Source: Phellopilus nigrolimitatus
Taxonomy: Eukaryota > Basidiomycota > Agaricomycetes > Hymenochaetales > Hymenochaetaceae
NCBI GenBank assembly: GCA_021029095.1
Contig: JAJOHG010000001.1
Coordinates: forward strand, 2,480,001 to 2,544,000
Length of the DNA stretch: 64,000 bases
Direction: 5' to 3'
The position numbers were made by a program, and so were the translations under genes. Each line of letters begins with the position of its first letter. Within the stretch, counting starts at the first letter, position 1. The notes beneath the pieces are model-generated. The model was not told the origin of the DNA. It saw nothing but the letters and a program-made list of their open reading frames with translations, and did not search any database. This document shows, in pieces, positions 11,676-24,000 of this stretch.

Positions 11676-13007
11676 TTACTCTTCCCGCTCGACCTTCAAA
11701 TGCTGCAGTGCGAGAAAAACATGATCAGATTATCACGCACTCACCATAAACATTTCTGCACTCACCTTTCCAGAATTAAGCCCGTCCAGCCCCGCCGCAA
11801 CTCGTGGGCCGGCGACGAGCGCGCTCCAGTCGAGTACGTCGTACTGCGCGCAGTTTTCCACCTTCTGGTTTTCGTGGATCGCGCGCGCAGTCCGCATGTT
11901 CTGGTGCGCGATGTCAATGACAGGCATCGCCGCGTTATGTTCAGAAGCGAGCCGACGGATATGCGAGGCGTCCTTCAGCCCGCCGTCAATCGAGAAACCC
12001 ACTCGACCGTCGAATGTGTCATGCGTCATCTTGGTCGAGTAGTTGAGCAATGGCGGCGCAGGGAACATATCCGTAATAAGCCCGAGGACGGCGGGTGCGC
12101 CGATGCCAGACTTCTCGCCCGCCGTTATCGATTCTGCCATGACCTCCATAAATCCCAGAATGAGGGAGTTTCCAATGAGCTTTAAGGTGGGGGCTGCAAA
12201 TGTTTGCCGATAAATAACAAGAACAGTCGCAAACAAATGCCCCTCACACCTTTTTCAAGATTACCACCGAGGTCGATTACTTTACGGCCGATAGAAGGGA
12301 CTAGGAGATACGCCACATCCTTCTTCGAGCGGTAATCACCAGCCATAACGAGGATGAGCTGCGCCTTCTCAGCCGCGGCAGGAGGACCGAAGACAGGGCA
12401 AGTGATTAGATGCGTGTGAGGAAAACCAGAGATCAGCTCGTCAAGCTCGCCTGCATTTAACAATTCACTCGTAAGTTTTTTCGAAGCTTAGCAAGCAGGA
12501 CTGCTTGAGAGTCATACCTGCAACGGTGGGATAGCAAGTGCTTGTCTCGACAAAGATCTTGGACTTGTCATGCTTCACCTCCTACAAGGTATCAGATGTA
12601 GCCCGTGCACGACTTTCATGCCCACGCACATTCAGCCCTGATCTGAACTGAGCATATGTGCTCTTCACCGCCTCATCGCTCGCGAGGCTAGTGATTATGA
12701 CGTCGCACTCGCGCGCGAGCTGCTCCGGGCTGTCCGCGATGCTAATCTTGTCCTGACCAAGCTCCGCGAGGAGCTTCTCCGACTTGGCCTTCGTTCGATT
12801 GTATATGAGCAGTGGCGTCGAGCCCTGTGGGTGGGAGGTGCGGTGGTTGGCGAGGTTGCGTGCCATGAGGTAGCCCATCGCGCCCAGGCCGCAGAACCCG
12901 ATCTGCGGGGGATGTAGACCTGGCGTCGACGGGCGCGAGAAAGGGAGATCATGATGAGCGGGCTGGCTTAACGCTGAGATGCGGTCGTGGCTTGAGCTCG
13001 ATTCCAT
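11676..13007 (-). CDS. NAD(P)-dependent beta-hydroxyacid dehydrogenase (3-hydroxyisobutyrate dehydrogenase-like)
   Basis: Member of the 6-phosphogluconate / 3-hydroxyisobutyrate dehydrogenase superfamily. The Rossmann motif IGFCGLGAMGYLMARNLA (GxGxMG) lies after a roughly 35-residue Ser/Pro/His-rich extension. It is followed by LLIYNRTKAKSEKL and CDVIITSLASDEAVK. The middle carries PVFGPPAAAEKAQLILVMAGD, and the catalytic Lys/Asn motif is KLIGNSLILGFMEVMAES. The C-terminal helical domain ends, after a last intron near 11700-11760, in a short tail HLKVEREE. It likely oxidises a small beta-hydroxyacid; the substrate cannot be told from sequence. It could equally be a glyoxylate/succinic-semialdehyde reductase-type enzyme. 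It is divergent from ARP5 with a 161 bp gap. Confidence 0.85.
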
Positions 13008-13168
13008 CGTGTCCTACTTATCGCGTCGTAGTCACGGTGAGAGTGAGTGAGAGATCGAGTGATGACGCTCTGTCGATCCGATCGCCATATATATGCGCCC
13101 ACGTGACCTCATTGACCGACGAAAGTCGGTTTCGTCTCTGCCCTTTTGTCCTCGACGCCGCCGCCGCC
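13008..13168. promoter_or_regulatory. Compact divergent promoter (dehydrogenase / ARP5)
   Basis: Only 161 bp separate the two divergent start codons. A CATATATATG TATA-like sequence lies near 13086-13095, with CCCACGTGACC (E-box) immediately after it. This is the tightest bidirectional promoter in the window. Confidence 0.5.
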
Positions 13169-16042
13169 ATGTCCAACCCCGAGGCTCTCAGTATCGCCCA
13201 TCTACCGACGCTCCCTTCTCCACGGCCGCTCCATCAGCTCGACTATGAGCCTTTTAGGGGCCAGAAGTCACCTATAGTCATCGACAACGGCTCGTCAACC
13301 CTCCGCTACGGTTTCGCGTACGACCCAGCTCGGCGCGGGGTTGGCCCGCGCATCTACCCAGACACGAGCCCTAATGTCATCTCGCGCTTTAAGGACCGCA
13401 AGTCAAACAAGCCCGTGCTCATTTTTGGCGACGGTGTCGAATTCGACAGCGGTGCGCGCGCACAGGCGCGCACGCCCTGGGAAGGCGACGTCTTGCTCAA
13501 CTTCGATGCGTTGGTGAGTGATTTTCTACCTTGCCGAGATCACTTGTACTGAAAGATGGCTCACGAGAGGTAGGAAAACGCGCTGGACTATGCATTCCTA
13601 CGTATGGGCATCGATGATGCGGATGCGGTCGAACACCCTGTTTTCATGACCGAGCGCCTATGCTCACCTCTGCATTCACGAACTCGTTAGTTCTTCTCTT
13701 TTTTAGACAACTTATTCCGTGGCTAATATGTGCATACAGTTACCTCTGAGCTAATGTTTGAACTTTATGGTGTCCCCCGCCTGTTATACGGCATCGATTC
13801 CCTCATGTCTTTCTACCAGAACAATGGGCCGTCAACAAAGTCATTCTGCAAGGCAGACGGACTCATCGTTTCTTTCAACACGGCTTCGACATCAGTCGTT
13901 CCCATGCTTTCTGGCAAAGGCATTCTAAGCCATTGCAAAAGGTGCTGCATTTTATACAAATCTCTATGCATACCTCGTGTACTAACTAGCTAATCTTGTC
14001 ACAGAATCCCGTGGGGTGCCTCTCATGCTGCCGACTACCTCCAACGGCTTGTCCAGCTCAAATATCCGACATTCCCTGGACGCGTAACCTCTCCTCAGAT
14101 AACAGGTGATGTAAACCCTTTTAGAAATACACAAAGTCACTGGTTTTGCTGAAGCCTGGGAAGTGGATATTTCAAAATCACTGTACCTTCTCGGAAGACT
14201 ACACCACTCTCCTGCGGAAGCTGACGGATCCGCTTCAGTTACGCGCAGCACGAACGCGTAATCCAGTTCCCTTTTGCTGCCCCAACAGAGAACGAAAAGA
14301 CTGAGGAGGAACTCGCGCGCGGTGCGGAGCGCCGACGGCTGCAAGGTAAAAAGCTGCAGGAGATAGCAGCACAGAAGAGGGCGGAGAAGGTGAGGGCATT
14401 TAAAAAAGACTTTAAATTCGATGCCAAGCTGACTGTCTTCGACGAGCAGTTGGCGGATATGGAAGAGTGGCTGCAGCATCTCACCGAGCTGTTAGATCGA
14501 CGGGAAACGATTTCAGGAGAGGAATGGAAGGTAGTTTATCTCTTCAGCAATGATTCGCGCATGCTTACGTATCTTTAAGAGAGCACTCAGCGCGGAAAGC
14601 TATCAGAACGACGCAGAGCTGGAGAACGACGTCAAGAAGGCAGAAAAGGAGGTCAACAAGCGCCGCAAGAAAGATGCTGCGGACGGGGACGATCAGGAGG
14701 AAGAAGAACCTTCATTCCCTCTCCTCGACACTCCAGACGAAGAGGTATGTCCGTCTCTTTTATTACAATTACGATGAACTGAGCTTGTATATGCTGCACC
14801 AGCTCGACGAAGAGAGCCTCAAGGAAAAGCGCAAACAGAGAATGATGAAGGCCGGTTGGGAGGCCCGCGTACGCGTCAGGCGCGAGAAGGAACGCGAGAG
14901 GGAGGAGAAGGAGGCAGAGGAGCGACGCGAGGCTGATGAACGCGAAAGAGATCTTGGTGGATGGGCGGACAAGCTGCGGAGGGAACATGAGGTAGGGCTT
15001 TTCTTTGCTTCTCTTTCCGCTCCAATTCGATGAGCTAAACAAAACCTACGGATAGGCTACAATGATCCGTATTAAGGAGAGGACGCGCCGCAAGGCAGCA
15101 CTATCGGACCGAAAGAGCGCTGTCGCACAGGCGCGAATGAAGAGTATAGCGAGTCTGGCTGCCGACGACAGAGTGTCAAAGAAAAGACGGAAGACGGGTG
15201 GGGGTGAGTGTTAATTTTTTTGGTATCGAAATGGAGATGCTCATGCTCTGTTGTAGAGGACATGTTCGGCGCTGACGACGCAGACTGGGCTATCTACCGT
15301 AAAATCGTGGGTTCTTTTTGTTAAATTCTTTCCCATTCCATCTCTGATATGTCTGTCGACGCAGAACACCGCAGCAGCGTCCTCGGACGAGGAAGACGAC
15401 GTCGCGCGGCTCGAGACGGTCGAATCGAAGCTGCTCGCGCACGACCCAACATTCTCGGCGGAGCATACGTACGCCGCGCTCGCGCAAAAGCGCTCTGCGC
15501 TCATGCAGGCGTTCCGGCCGCAGTACGACGAGGGCGATCCCGCGGGCGCCGCGCGGGTGCACCTCAGCACGGAGCGCTGGCGCGCGTGCGAGACGTGGTT
15601 CTCACCGGGTATAGCGGGCGTTGACGCTGCAGGCCTCGGCGAGGTCATCCAGAATGTCCTTGCACGGTTTAATGAGCAGGAGAAGGGCCGGCTCGTCAAG
15701 GTCAGACACGCCTTATCCTTTAGACAGCGCCGAACACCTGAGACTTACGTGATATATTCGCAGAATGTTTTCCTGGCGGGCGCACCCTCCGAGATGCCCG
15801 AGCTCATGGAGCGCGTGCATAACGTGATGCGCCCCATCCTTCCGCCAGAGATGGAACTCCGTGTCTGTCGCGCGGAGGATGGTTCACTTGATCCATGGCG
15901 AGGCATGGCACACAACGCGTTGAATAGCGACCTCTGGAAATATGCGGTAACGAACGAAGAATACAACGAATGGGGCGGGGAGCGCATAAGAAGGTGGTGG
16001 GGCGGGAATTGGAATTCGTCATTTGTCGATGATACTGTATGA
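13169..16042 (+). CDS. ARP5: Actin-related protein 5, INO80 chromatin remodelling subunit
   Basis: Arp5 pairs with Ies6 in the INO80 remodeller and helps slide nucleosomes. The actin-fold start is visible as PIVIDNGSSTLRYGFA, followed by MTSELMFELYGVPRLLYGIDSL-like text in exon 3. A long charged insertion typical of Arp5 follows, rich in Glu/Lys/Arg (about 14290-15060, for example KKLQEIAAQKRAEK). The actin fold resumes with MFGADDADWAIYRKI, STERWRACETWFSPGIAG, NVFLAGAPSEMPELMERV and the terminal WGGNWNSSFVDDTV. It starts at 13169 (Kozak-like GCCGCCATG) and stops at 16042. About ten introns all preserve frame. Confidence 0.95.
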
Positions 16043-16321
16043 GACGGTGTCTCTTTTTTCTTGAATTTGTTGACTGTGTTTTGTGTATAATTATTGCTTG
16101 GCTGAATTTACTAACAGAGAATATATGCACGGACAGGGCTCGCGCAGGACTTTATTACAGATATATGCAAGGATGTGGGACATACGGTGCCCACGGGTGA
16201 TCAGGACGCGCAAAGGACAGCGAGACAAAGTAAGTTCCTGGACAGGAGAATGCGAATTAAGAGACAACAAAGCATGAATGATATACGCAAAGGGAGGGGT
16301 GCGGGGACAAGTGATACATTC

Positions 16322-17228
<907 letters not shown>

Positions 17229-18074
17229 GAGGGACTATGTGAAGACTCTGCACAGTCAGAAAGAGTCTCCGTTGCCGGTGTCGCGAGCTTTGCGGCGAGT
17301 AGACTCACAGAATGCGGCGTTTTGTTTGAGGGTCGGATGTGCTGGCCGAGGTGCTGTCGTCGCGGTCGCTTGGCGTATACTACCATAAGTGATTGACTAC
17401 GGGTCCTCATACAGTAATCTTTCAGACTCCGATAGCTTGCACACGTCACGTAATGAAGTTTACGATTTGTAACAACTGCGCGCGCTGAACTTTGTATTTG
17501 TGGGAAAATCCACCAGTAGTTCATATCCGATCCACATCAGAACCTTCCCGTCAATCCTTCGAAAGCTAATACATGCTGGCAGCGTCAAGCTTCGCTATCA
17601 TGTCAAAGGTGTCTTAATTCGTGTCCAACTGCCTTATCTGTGGTCCCGGGTCTTGTTTGGTACTGGCCGATAGCTCTAAAATGGACATTTGAACTTGGTA
17701 CAATCACATTCACTGGCATTCCGTAATGTGATTTTGGAGCTACTGTACCTTTCCTCGATAATGGTCTGCTTTCACTGGGCAGAATATATATTATATATTG
17801 TTCCAGCAACTTCTTGCTTGATCAGTGCCTCAATCGGCTACAATAAGTACGTCTAGTGTCCTGAGTGACTTATTTTGCCCTTTTTGTTTTCTCCAGGAAG
17901 CGTTCTGTCCGTAGGCAGTTTTATAAGCGCCCTTTTTTCAATGAATCACAGCCCTGTTTACCTCGTTGCAGAAGCAGTTGAATTGATCCTCCAGTGCTTT
18001 ATAAAGTTGGCAGATGAATAAGAGGCCTGCGATAGCCAGATAACTTTATACCAACGCACCCGGAACCTCTCACA
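17229..18074. other. Intergenic between SEC4 and the helicase pseudogene
   Basis: It contains the SEC4 promoter side and the old promoter of the helicase gene, plus an AT-rich patch (TATATATTATATATT near 17785). No gene or structured RNA was recognised. Confidence 0.4.
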
Positions 18075-21000
18075 ATGCCTCCCTCCCCTACTGCCAGAAA
18101 GTTCAAGAAACGTCAACAATGCCTAGACTGTCGAGTCTTTTGCGCGAAACCTGGTTGGGGAAGATACAGAGTTGGCCCTCGCCCTAGCAGACTTGGATAA
18201 AGTCGTCTACTCTGGAGACTGTCTCGCAACTGACCGAAGACCTCTTTGGCAAACCCCACCTGTTCGAATTTGTTTTTTCAGGTACGTCTTGACATTCCTT
18301 TTCCAAGGATGAACTACATCTCCATTTCAGTTGTGGACGACTGGAATCGCTAACATTCTGCGAGAACACTTATTTAGCCTCATTACACCAGACTTGCAAG
18401 CACCATTCCCACTGAGCAGATCTGCGCTCGAACGATTCTCTAAATTCTTCTACTTTCTTCCCGATCCTGAGGATGACGCTAAGCCGTCATATCTGGCAAA
18501 GGACATACAATTTGCCCAATCCTCGCAAGAGGTCCTGAGCTCTCTAGGACTAGCCAATTTCAACCAGCAAATGGGTATCCTTCAAGAACACCAAGAGGAC
18601 GAGAACGAGGCCGATCTCCTGGGAATGGCTAAGAAGAAACGATCCCAGCGACAGGCAAAGCAAGGAAAGAAGTCACAGAAGGTCGCTCCGAAAATTAATC
18701 CAAGACCATTCCAAACCATCGGCGAAGAAGTCCCCTCCACCGAAGAGGACGCCCGGGACCTCGTTCTTCGGCTATTAGGAAAACAGAGGACTCTCCTCGA
18801 GGTAAATCTTATTTGTGTATCTCAACTGTTCACTTGTGTTATATTAACTGTATATCGTACTAGCACTTCCTTGATATGCTGAGGGAGCCTACATTTTCCA
18901 CCGTCATTCGCGATCAGTATATGCCCGTTCATCCTATCGTAGATGCGAAAGATGCGAACACGGAAATCAAAGTCGAAAAGAGCGCGATGGAAGTAGAGAG
19001 TGTCGACAGTTCATCGTCAGCGTATCCGCTTATCCAGCCCTTTAAGGCTTCGCTGTACTTTGACAGTGCCGAAGGTCTTGGGGAATGGCGTATTTTCATG
19101 TCTACGACTGCAATAGGCGACCTACGAAGCTACCACCATAAGGACCGTAAAAATTTTGATGTCATCATTAAAAAAATGCGGTCTGTCTACAAACAATAAA
19201 AAATGTGACAATAGAGACTCACACTGACATGTTTGTAGTGAGCTTTCAAGCGGTCATTTTTCCGACGATAACCAGAAGCGCCTGAAAGGACCAAGCAAAA
19301 ACATACCCATATTTGAAGCAAAGCTTACGGGTGACTTACGCCTTGTAGTCAGTTCATCCTCTTGTCTCTCTTCTAAGTCATGATGACTAAGGTAGTGCAC
19401 ACAGTATCAAGTTGACTGCATGTCGGAATACGAAAGCAATGTGAGTTTTGGAGCTGGATGACAAATATGGTATCTGACGGACGCGTTACGAAGGCTGAAT
19501 TACAGGGTATATATTCCATGAGAATAGGTTATGCCTTCTTCTAACTTCCGAAAAGTGCTGCGTGTATTTGGGATATTTACCCATGCACAGATGGACAGTC
19601 GAATGTGGGCATCACTGAGCGCACAGTTATCCAGTAGGGGAGCAGAATATCGGAAGAGGTTTGCTTTCAGCGAACGTATCTAAGATTATTTCCTCACGTG
19701 CTTGTTTTGCTAGGATAACAGTTTAGAACGGAACCTCGTGTCAGTGGGGACAACGTCTATCGACCTAAGTCATGGCCAGACATTTGCGATGTAGAAGAAT
19801 CGACCAATGGCAACTCGATCAGCTCGCTTGTCAACTCAAGTGATCTTCAATCGGTGAGACTATTAATGTTACTTGCGTACAGTTTTCTAAATAGTCATTC
19901 TTTGTCAGATTCATCAATGGCTGGTGTTCGTTTGAAAAATGTTGACTTATAACCTTAAAGAGCATTGACGCTGTTATTATCTAGCCTCGAAAAATACTCG
20001 GCATTTTCGCAGGTTAGTCTTACAACTAATGATTCATACGGACTTTCTCTGATGCGATAAGTTCAGGCCTTACTTAACTGTAAGTTGGTCATTGAAGTGC
20101 GCTATGCCTGATTACAGTAAGTAATAAACTGGTTCAGGTATCGAGGCAGATACAGATGCATCGCCAGTCTTCGCCGTTTCGTGAGTTTGGTTACACGCGC
20201 CTACCTTCATGTGTGATACTCACTTCTCTTACTATCAAGTCCATATGAACGTGAAATCATCGAACACCCATCATCATGTTATGTTCTTGGACGAAGCGGT
20301 ACCGGGTGTGTTCCCTTATGCCTGACTTGCTCCTCTGTCTAATTGGACCATATGCTCACAGAAAAACGACGACAATGGCGTTCAAGATGTTCGGGATTGA
20401 ACGAACGGCACTAATAAACTCGTCCATGTACGAGTCAAAGCCTCGCCAGCTTTTTATAACGCAATCGCATGTCCTTGCTGGTCGGGTGAAAGAGTATTTC
20501 GCCAAGCTTTCTGACTTCCTGTCAGCGGCTTCAGGAAATCTGTCTAGACCGGTGGAGCTTCCTAAATCAGAGCCGGACAATGGACTTGGTGACCCCGAAG
20601 AAGATGAAGAATCCAACGACTTACCGAAACGTTTCAGCGAATTGCAAGACAAGCGACTTTCCGTTATTTTTGACTTTCGATAAGGTAGCTTACCATATCT
20701 CTGTCAGATATCAAACACTGACTACGTTGCACAGCTATGTAAGCTCCTCGAAGCAGATCTAGGTTTCTCGTTTGCTCGTCAGACATATACGAAAGAACAC
20801 AAGCGCGCCGGACGGCGCTTCAAGCTCGCAAACGTGACTGCGAGGGATGAACTAGATGTGCCTCAATTTGATGAAAACACAGATACAGTTTTCTCGCCCA
20901 CCTACGCAGAGCAAAGCAGTGAAAGCTCTCGGTCCTCAATTGTTACGTTCGAGTCCTTCTGTCAGAACTATTGGCCCCATTTTCCGCAAGACTTGACCAA

Positions 21001-24000
21001 AAACCTAGGTGATCTATGTTATTTCGCCATGCTTCTCTTTTCAACTAATGTTTCATTGAATTGGTTTTGGCGCAGACCCTGCTTTAGTCTTTAGCGAGTT
21101 TATGGGTATGTCCTTCAAACGTTTGCCAATTTAAGTGTCAATTCATGACATGTTACGCAGGTGTGATCAAAGGTTCTGCGGAGTCCCTAAATTCTGAGAA
21201 ACCGTACCTGTCCCAAGAGACGTATGAAAGTCCTTAGCGAACGGACACAGTCGACATTTGCGACACAGCGTCTGAGAGTCTACAAGCTCTTCGAAAAGTA
21301 TATAGCGCTTAAACGTCAGTTTGGAGATTACGACGCAGCAGATCGGTTCGATTCCCAGACACTTTATTACAGTGATCGCTCTGTTGATGGGAAATTACCA
21401 CAGATCCCATGCAATCATTCGCCGCATGAAAGAGGGATATAAACAGTCGGTGGACTTCCTGTCAGTCGACTTACCTTTTCCCATAAGCTCTCGCTTATTG
21501 TTCCGAACGTTTTAGCTATGTTGACGAAGCCCAAGACAATTTAATCATTGACGCATTCCGTGAGCATTACAGCAACTCTTTTTCGCGACATCAGCTTATG
21601 CTTAATTTTTTAGTGCTTCGATCGCTTTGCCATAATCCACACGGTCTATTCTGGGCGGGTGACACGGCACAAACCATAGCCGTCGGGAGTTCGTTTAGGT
21701 TCGATGATCTAAAAGCATCTCTTTACAGCTTCGAAGTAAGTAGTCAGTCATGCCCAACATTTAACTTGCACCCATGGGCTTTCCCAGAGGACATTATACC
21801 CTTCTTTATCAGAAGCCAACATGGTCAATCCTGATTTCTTCCAATTGACGACGAATTACCGATCTCATGGAGGCATTGTTAACTGTGCCGAGATTATCAT
21901 CCAGTTGATTACACACTTCTGGCCTCATACGATCGATGCCTTACGGAAAGAAAGGGGCTTGGTCGACGGCTCGAAGCCCATCTTTTTCACGGGTTGGAAC
22001 GATGAAACGGCGCGGTATGAGCAGTTTTTACTCGGCGAAAAGTGAGTTTGATAAAGAATCTGTGGCATTGAAAGCAGTCATTGATTACCGATCTACAAGC
22101 GGAAACTCGATTGAATTTGGAGCTCAACAATGTGAATTCTTTTCTCGCTGTACAAATCATTCTATCTTGACATATCAATAGGCATCCTCGTTCGAAACGA
22201 CCAGGCGAGAAACGAGCTGCGTAAGCAGGTTGGGGAAATCGGCGTAATTTTGTGAGCATCCAGGTCTTGGTGCGATTCGTTTATCTGACATATACCAGGA
22301 CCCTTTATGAAAGCAAAGGATTGGAGTTCGACGATGTGCGTTGTTTAATTCCGGTGCTTGGTTTAGAAAAAAATCATAATCATACTGTATTCATAAAAGG
22401 TCCTCCTTTACAACTTCTTTGAAGATTCTCCATGTGTTCTGTCACAGTGGAGAGCGATCTTAGGCTTCATGAATGAACCAGATTTTAACAAGAAGGCAGC
22501 GCCGAGATTCGACGAAATTCGGCATGCCGGGATCTGCACTGAGGTACTTTGAAGTCGCAGAATTTTCTGATGTGTCTATACTAATAAGTGAATGTGTGTT
22601 TTAGCTGAAATTCCTTTATGTTGCAGTCACGAGGGCGCGAAAGAACCTCTGGATCATTGATCGGTCAGAAAAAGGGGAGCCCATGAAAGTATGCAATCCT
22701 TCGAGTCTCTGCGTTGTTCCTTTTTTGAAAGTCTTAGTAGACCTTATTGACTTCGGAAGGCCGCGTAGAGATATGTACGCCTGCAAATGCTCCCAAACTT
22801 GCTGGTAAGCATCGCCTTCCTCATTTCACTCATGTATAAAATGTTGATTGTTTTATCAGGGTCGTCTACTGCGGAGGAATGGGAAAAGACAGGCAAGCTA
22901 CTTTTCAGCAACAAACGCTATCCGCAGGCTATGCATTGCTTCGAACGCGCATGGCCTTACGCACGAGAAGGCTATTGCCGAAGCATATCATTTCCGACAA
23001 CAGGCGAGAAACGTGCCTCGAGGCAAAAGCGATAATGTCCGGAAGATACCTTCTCTACTGCAGCACGTGCCTTCTTTTCTTGTGCACATGACTCTTCTCA
23101 ATCACGGAGAAAAAACTATTACCATATTGCAGCTGAATGCTACAAGGAAGCCAAATGTGATGGCTTAGCAGCTCAAGCATACCTCAATGCAGAAGAGTTC
23201 ACGCTCTCTGCGAACCATTATAGGAAGGCTTCGATGTTTGACGAGGCGGTGGACGTAATTACGAGCAGAAAAGACAGCGTCGACCCAGAAGTCTTTCAGA
23301 AAATCATCGGTGTCTCACGCCTCCATTATTTCCATGCTGCAGAATCAGAGTAAGGTGTTTTACCAGAATCACCAGACAAACATCTTTGACAAAAGAAAAT
23401 AGGAAAGCGATGAAATTGTTCGACTCGGACGAGGCTGGACTGGAGTTTATGGAAGAATTTGGTTTCGATATCGCACGAGCATCGGTTTTAGAGAAGATTG
23501 GCCGACTAAGCGACGCTGCAGAATTGCATTTCTCAGAGGGGCGAGTTCAGGAAGCCATTCATCTTTTTCTCAGCGACGAGCATAATCAAGAATCTATTCA
23601 GCGCGCGACACAGTGCGTATTGGATGGTCTCTGGCAACAATACGCTTTCGGTGTTCGAGCTCAGCAACGCGATCGGAAGGAGGTCGATTTTTTGTTGCTC
23701 ACTGAGAACATTGATAAGGCACGCATCTCCCCAGAAGACGTCGATGAGGTAAAGTAACTGGCAAATTCCTATTGAACGCTATGCTCAAACAATCATAGCT
23801 TCGAATGTTCGAGACAATTAAACGGCAAGATAAGAATGGTCTTTTAAGTGGTTGCAGCCACTTTATCAGAAAGAACCGGCCGGCGGCTACGGCTCTCATT
23901 CTTGATCACTACTTCAGGTTGAAGCATCAATTTGAATCAACGCAGTCGGTAATCTCATTTTTGAAGGCCTGTCTTTGCTATGCGAAGGTCCTGCGTCAAC